Source: Pirellulaceae bacterium
GTDB taxonomy: Bacteria > Planctomycetota > Planctomycetia > Pirellulales > Pirellulaceae
Direction of reading: 5' to 3'
NCBI GenBank assembly: GCA_023382975.1
Contig: JAHDXO010000006.1
Coordinates: forward strand, 42,645-106,644
DNA length: 64,000 bases
Made by a program: the position numbers and the translations under genes. The notes beneath the pieces were generated by a model. That model was given only the letters and a program-made list of their open reading frames with translations, searched no databases and was not told the DNA's origin. The stretch's first letter is position 1. Every line of letters begins with the position of its first letter. Positions 34,687-42,825 of the stretch are shown one piece after another.

Positions 34687-36564
34687 TCAAGCTGCCGCAC
34701 TGACCTTGGCCCCGCCCTGCCCGATGCTGACGGACGCCGGATTGCTGGCGGCGATACGATGAGCCAGTTCGGCCAGCGTGGGAAACTCGAACAGCCAACC
34801 CAGTTGCACTTCGACTCGAAGATCCCTGCGGATGCGGTTGGTGATCCGTGTCGCCCGCAGCGAATCGCCACCCAAGTCGAAAAAGTTGTCTTCTCGGCCG
34901 ACGGCCGGCCGTCCCAACACTTCGCTCCAGATTGCGGCCAGTGCAGCCTCCAGCGGGTCTTCGATCGCTTCGGAAGCCGGATCGCCCGGTACATCGTCCC
35001 CGTTCAGCCCCAGTCGTTCCGCCAAGCCGATTCGTTGCGGCTTGCCGGTCGGCCCCTTGGGGATCTCGTCCAGAAAGACCCAACGCTGCGGAATCTTGTA
35101 GTCGCTCAAACGCCCGGCCAGAAAGTCGCGAAGTTGCGTCCCGGTCAGCGTCGCACCCGGTCGCGAGACGACCGCGGCGGCTACGTTCTCGCCCAACGTC
35201 GGGTGAGCGACCGCGAAGGTCAATGCCTGGATCACGTCCGGATGTTCCAGCAACACCTCGTCGATCTCGCGCGGCGAGATATTTTCGCCCCCTCGGTTGA
35301 TCATCTCCTTCAGCCGGCCCGTCAGATACAGATAGCCGTCTTCGTCAAACCTTCCCTGATCGCCCGTGCGGAACCAGCCGTTCGTAAACGCTTGGGCATT
35401 CGCTTCGGGACGGTTCGCATATCCGCCCGTCACGTTGGCCCCGCGGATCACCACCTCGCCGTTCGCACCGCAGGGAAGCAGATCGCCGTGCTCGCTCATC
35501 ACCGCCACCTCGACGCCCGTGGGAACTCCGACGGAACCGGGCTTCCGCGGCGCCGGCGGCAACGGGTTGCACGTCATCTGGTGAGCGGCCTCGGTCATGC
35601 CGTAGGCCTCCACGACGGGCACGCCGAACTTGCGCTCCAGGTTTTCCATCACGGTCGGCGGCAACGCCGACGAGCAGGAGCGGATGAACCGCAGGCGATG
35701 CCTGTTCAACACGTCGGGATCGCGGTCCGCTTCGGCCAGCACCGCCTGGTGCATGGTCGGTACCGCGGTGTACCACGTGGGCTGGTGCTGATCGACGATC
35801 GGGAAGAACGTTCCCGCGTCGAACCCTCGGCCGCACACGACGCTGCCTCCCACCACCAGCGACGCGAGCAGCGCCCCGACCAGGCCATGGATGTGAAACA
35901 GGGGCATGACGTTCAAGCATCGGTCGTCTTCGCCCAGGTTCAGCGAGACTCGGATGTTCTCCGCCGAAGCCAGGATGTTGCGATGGCTGAGCGGAACCAT
36001 CTTGGGTTTGGACGTGGTTCCAGAGGTGTGCAGGACCAAGGCGATATCGTCGGGTTCCGCAAAATCGACCCGACGTGAATCGGGTTCATTCATCGGGCTC
36101 AACGAGAACCGGCCCGCAGCTCCGTCGGAGCAGGCCCGCAGGGCGATGACCGGGATGTTGCGTTGGCGAGCCAGTTCGGCCACCGGACTGGCCAAGTCGC
36201 TGCCGACGATCACCGCCCGGGTGTTCAAGTCGGTCAGATAGAAATCGAATTCGCTTTCGCGGTACGCGGGATTCAACGGTGCCGCCGTTGCGACTCCCGC
36301 CACGCACAAGAAGCAAGTTGCCATCTCGGCACCGTTGGGCAACACGATCGCCACCCGGTCGTTGCCCTCGATCCCGGCGCTGCGCAACACCACCGCGGTC
36401 TCGCGAAACTGCCGCCAAAGCTCGGCGTAGTTCAATGTCGGCCGATCCGGAGCCAGAATCGCCGGGCGATCGGGCCGCGTTTCGCCGAGTGCTTGCAAGC
36501 AATGGGCGAGACACGAGTCCATTTGGTGCTTCGTCGCAGGTTGGTGCGTTTTCGCTGATAGCAT
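34687..36564 (-). CDS. Loading protein: oxalyl-CoA-synthetase-like ligase plus carrier domain
   Basis: A 625-residue AMP-forming ligase fused to a carrier protein (NFFDLGGDSLRATR near residue 560). The ligase has HTSGTTSKPKMVPLSHRN near 176, TWYTAVPTMHQ, RFIRSCSSALPP, EAYGMTEAAHQM, GWFRTGDQG, and KEMINRGGENISP. Together these closely match what I know of oxalate-CoA ligases (plant AAE3, yeast Pcs60) rather than amino-acid adenylation domains. As the first gene of the NRPS operon with its own carrier and no C domain, it should activate the starter acid and hold it as a thioester. ATG 36564 has no clear ribosome site; an in-frame ATG at 36522 is an alternative. That oxalate or a similar small acid is the substrate is inference. 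Confidence 0.85.
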   Translation of the reverse strand: MLSAKTHQPATKHQMDSCLAHCLQALGETRPDRPAILAPDRPTLNYAELWRQFRETAVVLRSAGIEGNDRVAIVLPNGAEMATCFLCVAGVATAAPLNPAYRESEFDFYLTDLNTRAVIVGSDLASPVAELARQRNIPVIALRACSDGAAGRFSLSPMNEPDSRRVDFAEPDDIALVLHTSGTTSKPKMVPLSHRNILASAENIRVSLNLGEDDRCLNVMPLFHIHGLVGALLASLVVGGSVVCGRGFDAGTFFPIVDQHQPTWYTAVPTMHQAVLAEADRDPDVLNRHRLRFIRSCSSALPPTVMENLERKFGVPVVEAYGMTEAAHQMTCNPLPPAPRKPGSVGVPTGVEVAVMSEHGDLLPCGANGEVVIRGANVTGGYANRPEANAQAFTNGWFRTGDQGRFDEDGYLYLTGRLKEMINRGGENISPREIDEVLLEHPDVIQALTFAVAHPTLGENVAAAVVSRPGATLTGTQLRDFLAGRLSDYKIPQRWVFLDEIPKGPTGKPQRIGLAERLGLNGDDVPGDPASEAIEDPLEAALAAIWSEVLGRPAVGREDNFFDLGGDSLRATRITNRIRRDLRVEVQLGWLFEFPTLAELAHRIAASNPASVSIGQGGAKVSAAA

Positions 36565-36706
36565 GGGCAGATCTGTTCAGTAGAGAAGAAGTTGGTTGGA
36601 AGAGAGCACACCCCGGCCGTCCGGATTGGCGCTTTCAAACTTTATCGGTTGTAGTGGTTTCGCGGATTGAGTCAGCTTTGTTGCGCGTTGCGTCCCATGC
36701 TGACAC

Positions 36707-36830
36707 CGCTAGCCCGGATTGTTCGCGAAGTGTTCCGCGGGGCCGTAGTACAGGCTGCCAGCCTGTATTTGGGGAACACAGGCAAGCTGCCTGTGCTACA
36801 ACTCGCCCCCATGAATAATCCGGGCTAGCG
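36707..36830. repeat. 124-bp nested palindromic element
   Basis: Outer arms CGCTAGCCCGGATT (36707-36720) and AATCCGGGCTAGCG (36817-36830) are perfect 14-base inverted repeats. Inside are two hairpins: TACAGGCT-GCC-AGCCTGTA (36749-36767) and CACAGGCA-AGC-TGCCTGTG (36777-36795). The layout is that of a REP/MITE-type element. It lies in the gap 36565-36953 between the start of the NRPS operon and the end of the small membrane protein gene, so it could end transcription coming from the permease operon. I see no gene or clear promoter in the rest of this gap. Confidence 0.82.
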
Positions 36831-36953
36831 CCAAACCAGATGACGAGAGACTGATGCGCGCAGGCGTGACGCTGCGGAGGCGGGCTGAATCGCCGCAGTG
36901 GGTGGGAGGGCCGCCGCGGTGCATGTTGGGGAGAGCGGTGAACGGGTTGCTCG

Positions 36954-37136
36954 TCAAGCGGCGGAGCCGACTTTGCGGCCCATCCAGAGTGGCGTGGCGA
37001 CGAACCAGATTGCCGTGGCTGCGAGGATCAACCACTTGGTCTGATCCAAATCGAATCGGTTCCCCAAGAACAAGAGCGGAGCCAGGATGGTTGCCGCGAG
37101 GGCTGCCCAGGATGCAACTTGCAGGATGATACGCAT
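36954..37136 (-). CDS. Small two-helix membrane protein next to the NCS1 permease
   Basis: A 60-residue protein (MRIILQVASWAALAATILAP...) with two predicted membrane helices split by a short polar loop (GNRFDLDQTKW). ATG 37136 is preceded by GAGAGCGAG, and the gene starts 13 bases after the permease stop, so it is almost certainly co-transcribed. No domain is recognised. Small proteins of this shape are sometimes subunits or regulators of the transporter upstream; that role is inference. Confidence 0.7.
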   Translation of the reverse strand: MRIILQVASWAALAATILAPLLFLGNRFDLDQTKWLILAATAIWFVATPLWMGRKVGSAA

Positions 37137-37149
37137 AGCTCGCTCTCTG

Positions 37150-38610
37150 CTAGGAATGTTGAGATGTCGAGGTGGATCGCCGCTGCAGGCCGCGGCTCAA
37201 GACGATGTACAGAGCGGCGGCGACGAACCAACCCGGCAAACTGACAAAAAAGATCGCCACACCGGCGTACTTCACCAACGCGACGCAGACGGCCAGCGTG
37301 ACGAACCACGTCAGTCCGGCCGCCCAGTTGAACGCGATGCCGCGGCGTTGGGCGTACTGGTCCTGGAACCCGAGCCGTCCTGCGAGCCAGAAATCCACGA
37401 AGACAACGGCCCCCATCGGCATCAGCAACATGCCGTAGAGCGCGACGAAGTCCAGCAGCTTCATCGCCAGCGCGGGGAATAACGCGGCCACCGTCGCGAC
37501 GGCTCCAGTGACCAAGGTTACGGCGAACCGCGACGAATTGGGAGTGATGGCTTGAAATGCCAGACCTGCCCGGTAGATCGTTGGGTTGGCCGTCGTCCAT
37601 CCGGCGATGATCACGCAGATCAGTCCGGCAATACCGCACGCCTCGTAAGCGAGCGGGCCCGGCAACGGGGCCGGCAATTTCCCGGCTGCATCTGCCGCCG
37701 CGATAGCCGCATCGGTGGTGAGCCCCGCCATGCGAAGCTGCAGCGCGAACAGCATCGACGCGCTGAGCCAAGCCATGAAATGCCCCACGTACATCCCGGC
37801 CGCGGACGCCACGGCGTACCAGCTCTTCCTGGCAAAACGAAGCACCGTCAGGTCGGACATGCCGATGTGCATCGCCATGTTGCAGAACCAGGCAAAGAAC
37901 GTCACGTGCCAGAACGTGAACTTCGTTTGGCCCGGCAGCGGCTGGCCCCCGCGCCAAATCACCTCGTCGGCCAACCGCCAAAGATCGCTCGGCGAGTTGA
38001 CCGCGGCGCCGCTGACGTCGATGAACTGCCGCAGGGCTACTACGCCGAAGGCCAAGAAGACCAAGGCCATCCAGGGAGCGGCGATGTTCGCCACCCGAGC
38101 GACCGTGTTGTAGCCGTAGGCGGCCACGACCGAGATCAGCGCGCCAACGCTCAGCACGGCCACGATCCAACCGCCGCTGTTGGGATAGAAGTCGTTCAAG
38201 CCCGGCATGGGGAACCGAAACCAGACGCCCACCGCCGTGGCCGATACGGTGATCATGGCTCCGGCCAAGAAGCAGAACATGACTCCGTTGGCGAGATTGT
38301 AGAGGGTGACCAGGTTCCGGCCGCAGATCTTCTCCAATTGGAAATACAGCGTCTCGCGCGAGCGCACCGCGATGGGCGCCGTCAACAGCATCCAACTGAG
38401 CACGGCCAGCGCATTGCCGACGATCAAACCGACCACGACGTCGAACGCGCTGACCCCGGACGCGACGAACAGCGGACCGATCATCAACTCCGTGCCCGCA
38501 CAGTGCTCGCCCGCGTACATTCCGACGAAGCTCTTGAAACCCAGCAGTGCCCGCTGTGGCACCGGTTCCCGCTCGAATTCGCCCCCAGCCTGAGAAGTCT
38601 CTTCGCTCAC
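37150..38610 (-). CDS. NCS1-family permease (purine/cytosine/allantoin type)
   Basis: A 486-residue integral membrane protein with about twelve hydrophobic helices and the NCS1 pattern: an N-terminal helix rich in small residues (FVGMYAGEHCAGTELMIG), a helix carrying SWMLLTAPIAVRSRETLYF, and a central GWTTANPTIYRAG segment where NCS1 carriers bind the nucleobase and cation. It would bring purines, pyrimidines, hydantoins or related compounds into the cytoplasm with Na+ or H+. The start is GTG 38610 with a strong GGAGGA site 7 bases upstream. The 60-residue membrane protein follows at once. No nucleobase-degrading enzyme is adjacent, so the substrate is open. Confidence 0.85.
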   Translation of the reverse strand: MSEETSQAGGEFEREPVPQRALLGFKSFVGMYAGEHCAGTELMIGPLFVASGVSAFDVVVGLIVGNALAVLSWMLLTAPIAVRSRETLYFQLEKICGRNLVTLYNLANGVMFCFLAGAMITVSATAVGVWFRFPMPGLNDFYPNSGGWIVAVLSVGALISVVAAYGYNTVARVANIAAPWMALVFLAFGVVALRQFIDVSGAAVNSPSDLWRLADEVIWRGGQPLPGQTKFTFWHVTFFAWFCNMAMHIGMSDLTVLRFARKSWYAVASAAGMYVGHFMAWLSASMLFALQLRMAGLTTDAAIAAADAAGKLPAPLPGPLAYEACGIAGLICVIIAGWTTANPTIYRAGLAFQAITPNSSRFAVTLVTGAVATVAALFPALAMKLLDFVALYGMLLMPMGAVVFVDFWLAGRLGFQDQYAQRRGIAFNWAAGLTWFVTLAVCVALVKYAGVAIFFVSLPGWFVAAALYIVLSRGLQRRSTSTSQHS

Positions 38611-38795
38611 CTTGCGTCCTCCGACCTTGTGAATCCGAAGTATATCGGCAACGCAAGGCCTTCGCGAGGCCGCGGTCGTGTTTTCCTCGCGACCTTGGCG
38701 GACTACAATGCAAACCGGTTCAAACCTGTTCGCGCAGCCGTCCGGCAGCCGATGGTTGGAACAGAGAATGTCCCCTTTCTCCTTGGGGTTTGATA

Positions 38796-39512
38796 ATGAC
38801 GACGATTACAAGCCAACGACTGGGTCGCGGGGAAGTTGCCGTCTCCTCCGTTCCGCCGCTGGAACCGGGCGACCGGTTGACGCGGGACGAATTCGAGCGG
38901 CGATACGTGGCGATGCCCGAATTGAAGAAAGCGGAACTGATCGAAGGAGTCGTCTACATATCCTCTCCCGTCCGAGTCCGCCGTCATGCTTGCCCACAGG
39001 CCAAGATCGTTGGCTGGTTAGGCAACTACGAAGCGAAGACGCCCGGCGTCGAGGTGGCCGACAACGCCACCGCGCGGTTGGATCTGGACAACGAACCGCA
39101 GCCGGACGCCATGCTGTACATCGCCCCGGAACTCGGCGGCCAGGTGCGGATCACCCCAGACGATTACATCGAATCGGCGCCGGAATTGGTCGTGGAGGTC
39201 GCGTCCAGCACCGCCAGTTACGATCTGAATACCAAGCTGAACGTCTACCGCCGCAGCGGCGTGCAAGAGTACATCGTGTGGCGAGTGCTGGACGATGCGA
39301 TCGATTGGTTCGTGCTGCGCGGCGGGCTCTACGAGCCGCAACAGCCAGACGAACGAGGCCTGATGCGCAGCCAGTTCTTCCCTGGGTTGTGGCTCGATAC
39401 GATCGCGCTGCTGCGCGGCGATTTGGCCGCCACCCTGCGGGTGCTCGAAGAAGGTCTGGCGACGCCCGAGCACGCCGCCTTTGCCGCGCGGCTGGGAGGC
39501 ACCGGGGGGTGA
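38796..39512 (+). CDS. Uma2-family PD-(D/E)XK endonuclease-like protein
   Basis: A 238-residue protein with the Uma2 core: LTRDEFERRYV, KKAELIEGVVYISSPV, then PQPDAMLYI (catalytic Asp), PELVVEVASSTASYD (the E-x-S part) and KLNVYRRSGVQEYIVW (the K region). This is the restriction-endonuclease-like fold often called DUF820. Family members are abundant in cyanobacteria and planctomycetes; their targets are unknown and no toxin-antitoxin pairing is visible here. The start is ATG 38796 with a GGGG-type weak site; longer in-frame starts upstream cover non-conserved sequence in the divergent promoter region of the permease. It ends 64 bases before the sulfatase start. Confidence 0.85.
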   Translation: MTTITSQRLGRGEVAVSSVPPLEPGDRLTRDEFERRYVAMPELKKAELIEGVVYISSPVRVRRHACPQAKIVGWLGNYEAKTPGVEVADNATARLDLDNEPQPDAMLYIAPELGGQVRITPDDYIESAPELVVEVASSTASYDLNTKLNVYRRSGVQEYIVWRVLDDAIDWFVLRGGLYEPQQPDERGLMRSQFFPGLWLDTIALLRGDLAATLRVLEEGLATPEHAAFAARLGGTGG

Positions 39513-39576
39513 TGCATTCTCGACCGCACTGGTTGACGAGAATCGAAGGTCCATTTTCTTTGAGGAGGTTGTTCCG

Positions 39577-41061
39577 ATGACGCGCCGTGATGCCGCTGGG
39601 CTACTGATTCTACTGACGATGGTGCTTCCGAACCTTGCGCCGCATGTCGTCGAAGGCGGGGAACAGGACATCCGCAACGTCATCCTCGTGCTGTCGGATG
39701 ATCATCGCTATGACTTCATGGGCTTCCACCCTGGTGCGCCGGAGTGGCTGGAGACGCCGTCGATGGACTACATGGCGACGCACGGCATGCACATCGCCAA
39801 GGCGTTCGTCACCACGTCGCTCTGTTCGCCCGTGCGGGCCTCGATCCTGACCGGCCAGTACATGCACCGGCACGGCATCGTGGACAACCAGCGTCCCGAG
39901 CCGCCGGGCACGGTCTTCTTTCCGCAATACCTGCAGCGGGCCGGCATCGCGACGGCATTGATCGGCAAGTGGCACATGGGGCACGAAGACGACCGCGCCC
40001 GACCCGGCTTCGATCATTGGGTCAGCTTCCGCGGCCAAGGCGAGTACTTCGACCCGGTCCTGAATGTCAACGGTCAACGCCGGCAGGCCGAGGGCTACGA
40101 GGCCGACGTGCTCACGACCGAGGCGCTCCGCTGGCTGAGCGAAGATCGACCTAAGGACCGCCCGTTCTATCTGCATCTGGCCTTCAAGGGGCCGCACTAT
40201 CCGTTCGAGCCGGCCGCTCGCCACAAGGGACGCTACTCCGGCAAGCCGATTCCCTATCCGGACACGATGGCTCGCACCGAACGCAACTATCGCACTCAGC
40301 CGAACTGGGTGCGCGAACGGCGCTATTCCATCCACGGCATCGACCACATGGAGACGGGCCGCTACGACGACGATCCCGTTCCCAGCTTCGACGAGTGGTA
40401 CTACGGCTACTGCGAGGCGATCCACTCGATCGACGAGAACCTGGGCCGCGTGATCGAGTTCGTGAACAAGCAAGGTCTGGCCGAGCGCACGATCGTCATC
40501 TACATGAGCGACGGCGGCTTTCACATGGGCGAGCACGGTTTCTACGACAAGCGAGCCGCGTTCGAGCCATCGATCCGCATCCCGATGCTGGTCTGGGCGC
40601 CGGGCCTGGTCGCGCCGGGAACGCGCATCGAGCAGATGGTGCAGAACATCGACATTGCGCCGACCGTGCTGCAGGCGATGAATGTTCCGAAACCGGAGGA
40701 AGCCGACTGGGCCGGCATGTCGTTCCTGCCGCTGCTTCAGGGGCGGAAGATCCCGTGGCGCGAGTACGTGTTGTACGAATACCATTGGGAATGGAACTTC
40801 CCGGCGACGCCCACCATGCTGGCCATCCGCACGCAGGACTACAAATACGTCTACCACCACGGCGTGTGGGACATCGATTCGTTCCACGATCTGGTCAACG
40901 ATCCAGCCGAGCGGCACAATCTGATCGACGTGCCGACATATCAGGACAAGATCAAGACACTGCGCGAGACCATGTTCGCCGACTTCGAGTCTCGCGGCGG
41001 ATTGAACACCCCGATCCGCATCCCCGCCGGCGAACGCCTCGACCAACGCAAACTGCCGTGA
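39577..41061 (+). CDS. Secreted formylglycine-dependent sulfatase
   Basis: A 494-residue type I sulfatase. A Sec signal precedes the metal-binding SDDHRYD. The modification site is CSPVR, with Cys83 as the residue converted to formylglycine. Then come GKWHMGHEDD (Lys and His ligands), HLAFKGPHYPF, and SDGGFHMGEHG (Asp/His metal ligands). All catalytic residues appear intact. It hydrolyses sulfate esters, probably on algal polysaccharides or host glycans, outside the cytoplasm. ATG 39577 follows a strong GAGGAGG; a longer in-frame start overlaps the Uma2 gene and lacks a signal peptide. It begins a run with the Gfo/Idh oxidoreductase (63-base gap) and a glycosidase-like protein. An anaerobic or FGE-type maturase is not next to it. 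Confidence 0.93.
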   Translation: MTRRDAAGLLILLTMVLPNLAPHVVEGGEQDIRNVILVLSDDHRYDFMGFHPGAPEWLETPSMDYMATHGMHIAKAFVTTSLCSPVRASILTGQYMHRHGIVDNQRPEPPGTVFFPQYLQRAGIATALIGKWHMGHEDDRARPGFDHWVSFRGQGEYFDPVLNVNGQRRQAEGYEADVLTTEALRWLSEDRPKDRPFYLHLAFKGPHYPFEPAARHKGRYSGKPIPYPDTMARTERNYRTQPNWVRERRYSIHGIDHMETGRYDDDPVPSFDEWYYGYCEAIHSIDENLGRVIEFVNKQGLAERTIVIYMSDGGFHMGEHGFYDKRAAFEPSIRIPMLVWAPGLVAPGTRIEQMVQNIDIAPTVLQAMNVPKPEEADWAGMSFLPLLQGRKIPWREYVLYEYHWEWNFPATPTMLAIRTQDYKYVYHHGVWDIDSFHDLVNDPAERHNLIDVPTYQDKIKTLRETMFADFESRGGLNTPIRIPAGERLDQRKLP

Positions 41062-41124
41062 ACCATGGCCGCCTAACGAAGTACCCACGCCCTCACTGAC
41101 AACCAGGATCAAGGAGACCAACCG

Positions 41125-42579
41125 ATGATGACCAAGCGTTCGAACCGTCGCGACGTACTCAAACGCGCAGGCTCGTTGGCGGCCGTGGCGGCTGCCGGGC
41201 AGTTGCTCTCGGTGCCCGCGGTGCTGAGGGCGTCGCAGCCGGGCCGCCGCTTGAATGTGGCGGCGATCGGCTGTGGAGGCCGAGGGCTGTACATGAGCGG
41301 TCTGGCGCCCGAATTGAACTACGTGGCGTTGGTCGAACCGGATGCGGGAAATCTGCAGCGAGCTCTCGCACGTTTGGCAGACGGGGCCGGCAAGGCCGGT
41401 GTTGCGGACTTCGACCCGGCGCGGATCAAGACGTTTAGCGATTACCGGACGATGTTCGACAAGATCCACAAGGAGATCGATCTGGTCTTGATCGCCACGC
41501 CCGACCACCAGCACGCCTGCCCGACGATGATGGCGATTCGACTGGGCAAACATGTCTACTGCGAAAAGCCGCTGGTCCACCACATCGCCGAGGCGCGGGC
41601 CTTGGGCGACGCGGCTCGCCAATCTCCGGTCGTCACGCAGATGGGCAATCAAGGCTCGGGCACCGGCGGCCACCAAACGCTGCGGGAATGGCTCGAAGCC
41701 GGCGCGATCGGCGCGCTGCGCGAAGTCCACGCCTGGCACGTGTTCGCGTCTCGCTTTGGCGGCAGCATGCCCAAGCCCGCGCCGCAACCCGTGCCCGCGG
41801 GGTTGGACTGGGATGCTTGGCTCGGTCCGGCTCAAGAGCGGCCGTTCAGTTCCGTCTACCGGCCGTGGCACGGCTGGTGCGATTTCGGCACTGGCTCGCT
41901 CGGCGGCTGGGGGACGCACGTCATGGACGCCGTTTGCTTCGCCATGCAGTTGGGCTATCCCGAGCGCGTCGAACTGCTCGATGTCGGCGACGTCAGCGAC
42001 GACCGTTTCCCGCGGTGGAGCACGGTCCGCTACGATTTTCCACCTCGCGCCGGTTCGCCGGCGGTGCCCGTGTATTGGCACGAGGGAAGCAAGCCAAACA
42101 CCGACGGCAGCTACAAAGGCCCGGACGGGACGCCCACGCAAACCCGTCCGCATTTGCCGCCGGCCTTCGCGGAAATCGAACGGCTGGATCCGGAACTTGC
42201 CAAGCGACTGACCGGCGCCGGCAATCTGTTTGTCGGCGAGCACGGCATCATCTGCTGCGGTTCCCACGGAGGCAGTCCCGTCCTGCTGCCTGCCTCGCGC
42301 CGCCAGGAGTTCATCCCGCCGGCAGCGCATCTCCCGCGGCCGCGCGGCGGGATCATGGGCGATTTCCTCACCGCCTGTCGCGCCGGGGGCGGTTCGACGT
42401 TCTCCGGCTTCGCCACGTTCGCCGGCCCCTTCATGGAAATGCTGCTGGTTGCCCACCTCGCCATGCGTGCCGGATTGAACCAGCCCGTTCAATGGGACGG
42501 CGCCGCGATGGAATGCACCAACCGCCCCGACCTGAACCAATACGTCCGCCGCGAATACCGCAAAGGCTGGACGCTGTAG
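41125..42579 (+). CDS. Tat-exported Gfo/Idh/MocA-family oxidoreductase
   Basis: A 484-residue NAD(P)-dependent sugar dehydrogenase family protein with a twin-arginine signal (NRRDVLKRAGSLAAVAAAG). The Rossmann motif is VAAIGCGGRG, followed by LVLIATPDHQHA and the family signature HVYCEKPLVHH. The C-terminal alpha/beta sheet domain ends QWDGAAMECTNRPDL, common in planctomycete members. The Tat signal means it folds with its nucleotide inside and works outside the membrane, as in other Planctomycetes glycan-degrading sets. AAGGAGA lies 8 bases before ATG 41125. It follows the sulfatase and precedes the glycosidase-like gene, which suggests a shared role in breaking down a sulfated sugar polymer. 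The sugar is unknown. Confidence 0.92.
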   Translation: MMTKRSNRRDVLKRAGSLAAVAAAGQLLSVPAVLRASQPGRRLNVAAIGCGGRGLYMSGLAPELNYVALVEPDAGNLQRALARLADGAGKAGVADFDPARIKTFSDYRTMFDKIHKEIDLVLIATPDHQHACPTMMAIRLGKHVYCEKPLVHHIAEARALGDAARQSPVVTQMGNQGSGTGGHQTLREWLEAGAIGALREVHAWHVFASRFGGSMPKPAPQPVPAGLDWDAWLGPAQERPFSSVYRPWHGWCDFGTGSLGGWGTHVMDAVCFAMQLGYPERVELLDVGDVSDDRFPRWSTVRYDFPPRAGSPAVPVYWHEGSKPNTDGSYKGPDGTPTQTRPHLPPAFAEIERLDPELAKRLTGAGNLFVGEHGIICCGSHGGSPVLLPASRRQEFIPPAAHLPRPRGGIMGDFLTACRAGGGSTFSGFATFAGPFMEMLLVAHLAMRAGLNQPVQWDGAAMECTNRPDLNQYVRREYRKGWTL

Positions 42580-42825
42580 CGGGCGGCGATCGGTTTGGGC
42601 GCAGGTGCGCGAGTATCGGTGGCGCAGGGTCTGTGACTTGCAGCTCGTGATCGAACAAGCAAGAATACGAGCTGTGGTATTCAGGCACATCGTTCACCGT
42701 GGAACGACCGAAACCTTGAACACGATGCGGCCTTCCGTGCAAGCGTCGCTGTATGGTCCGGCCGAACGACCGAACGACCGGACGAACTTCTGAGTTGCGG
42801 CCATACGCCGCCGGGGAGAGATTGC

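Noticed and set aside
39610..42690. 1026-codon minus-strand frame opposite the sulfatase and oxidoreductase genes
   Set aside because: Both plus-strand genes have full catalytic motifs, signals and ribosome sites; the antisense product has none.
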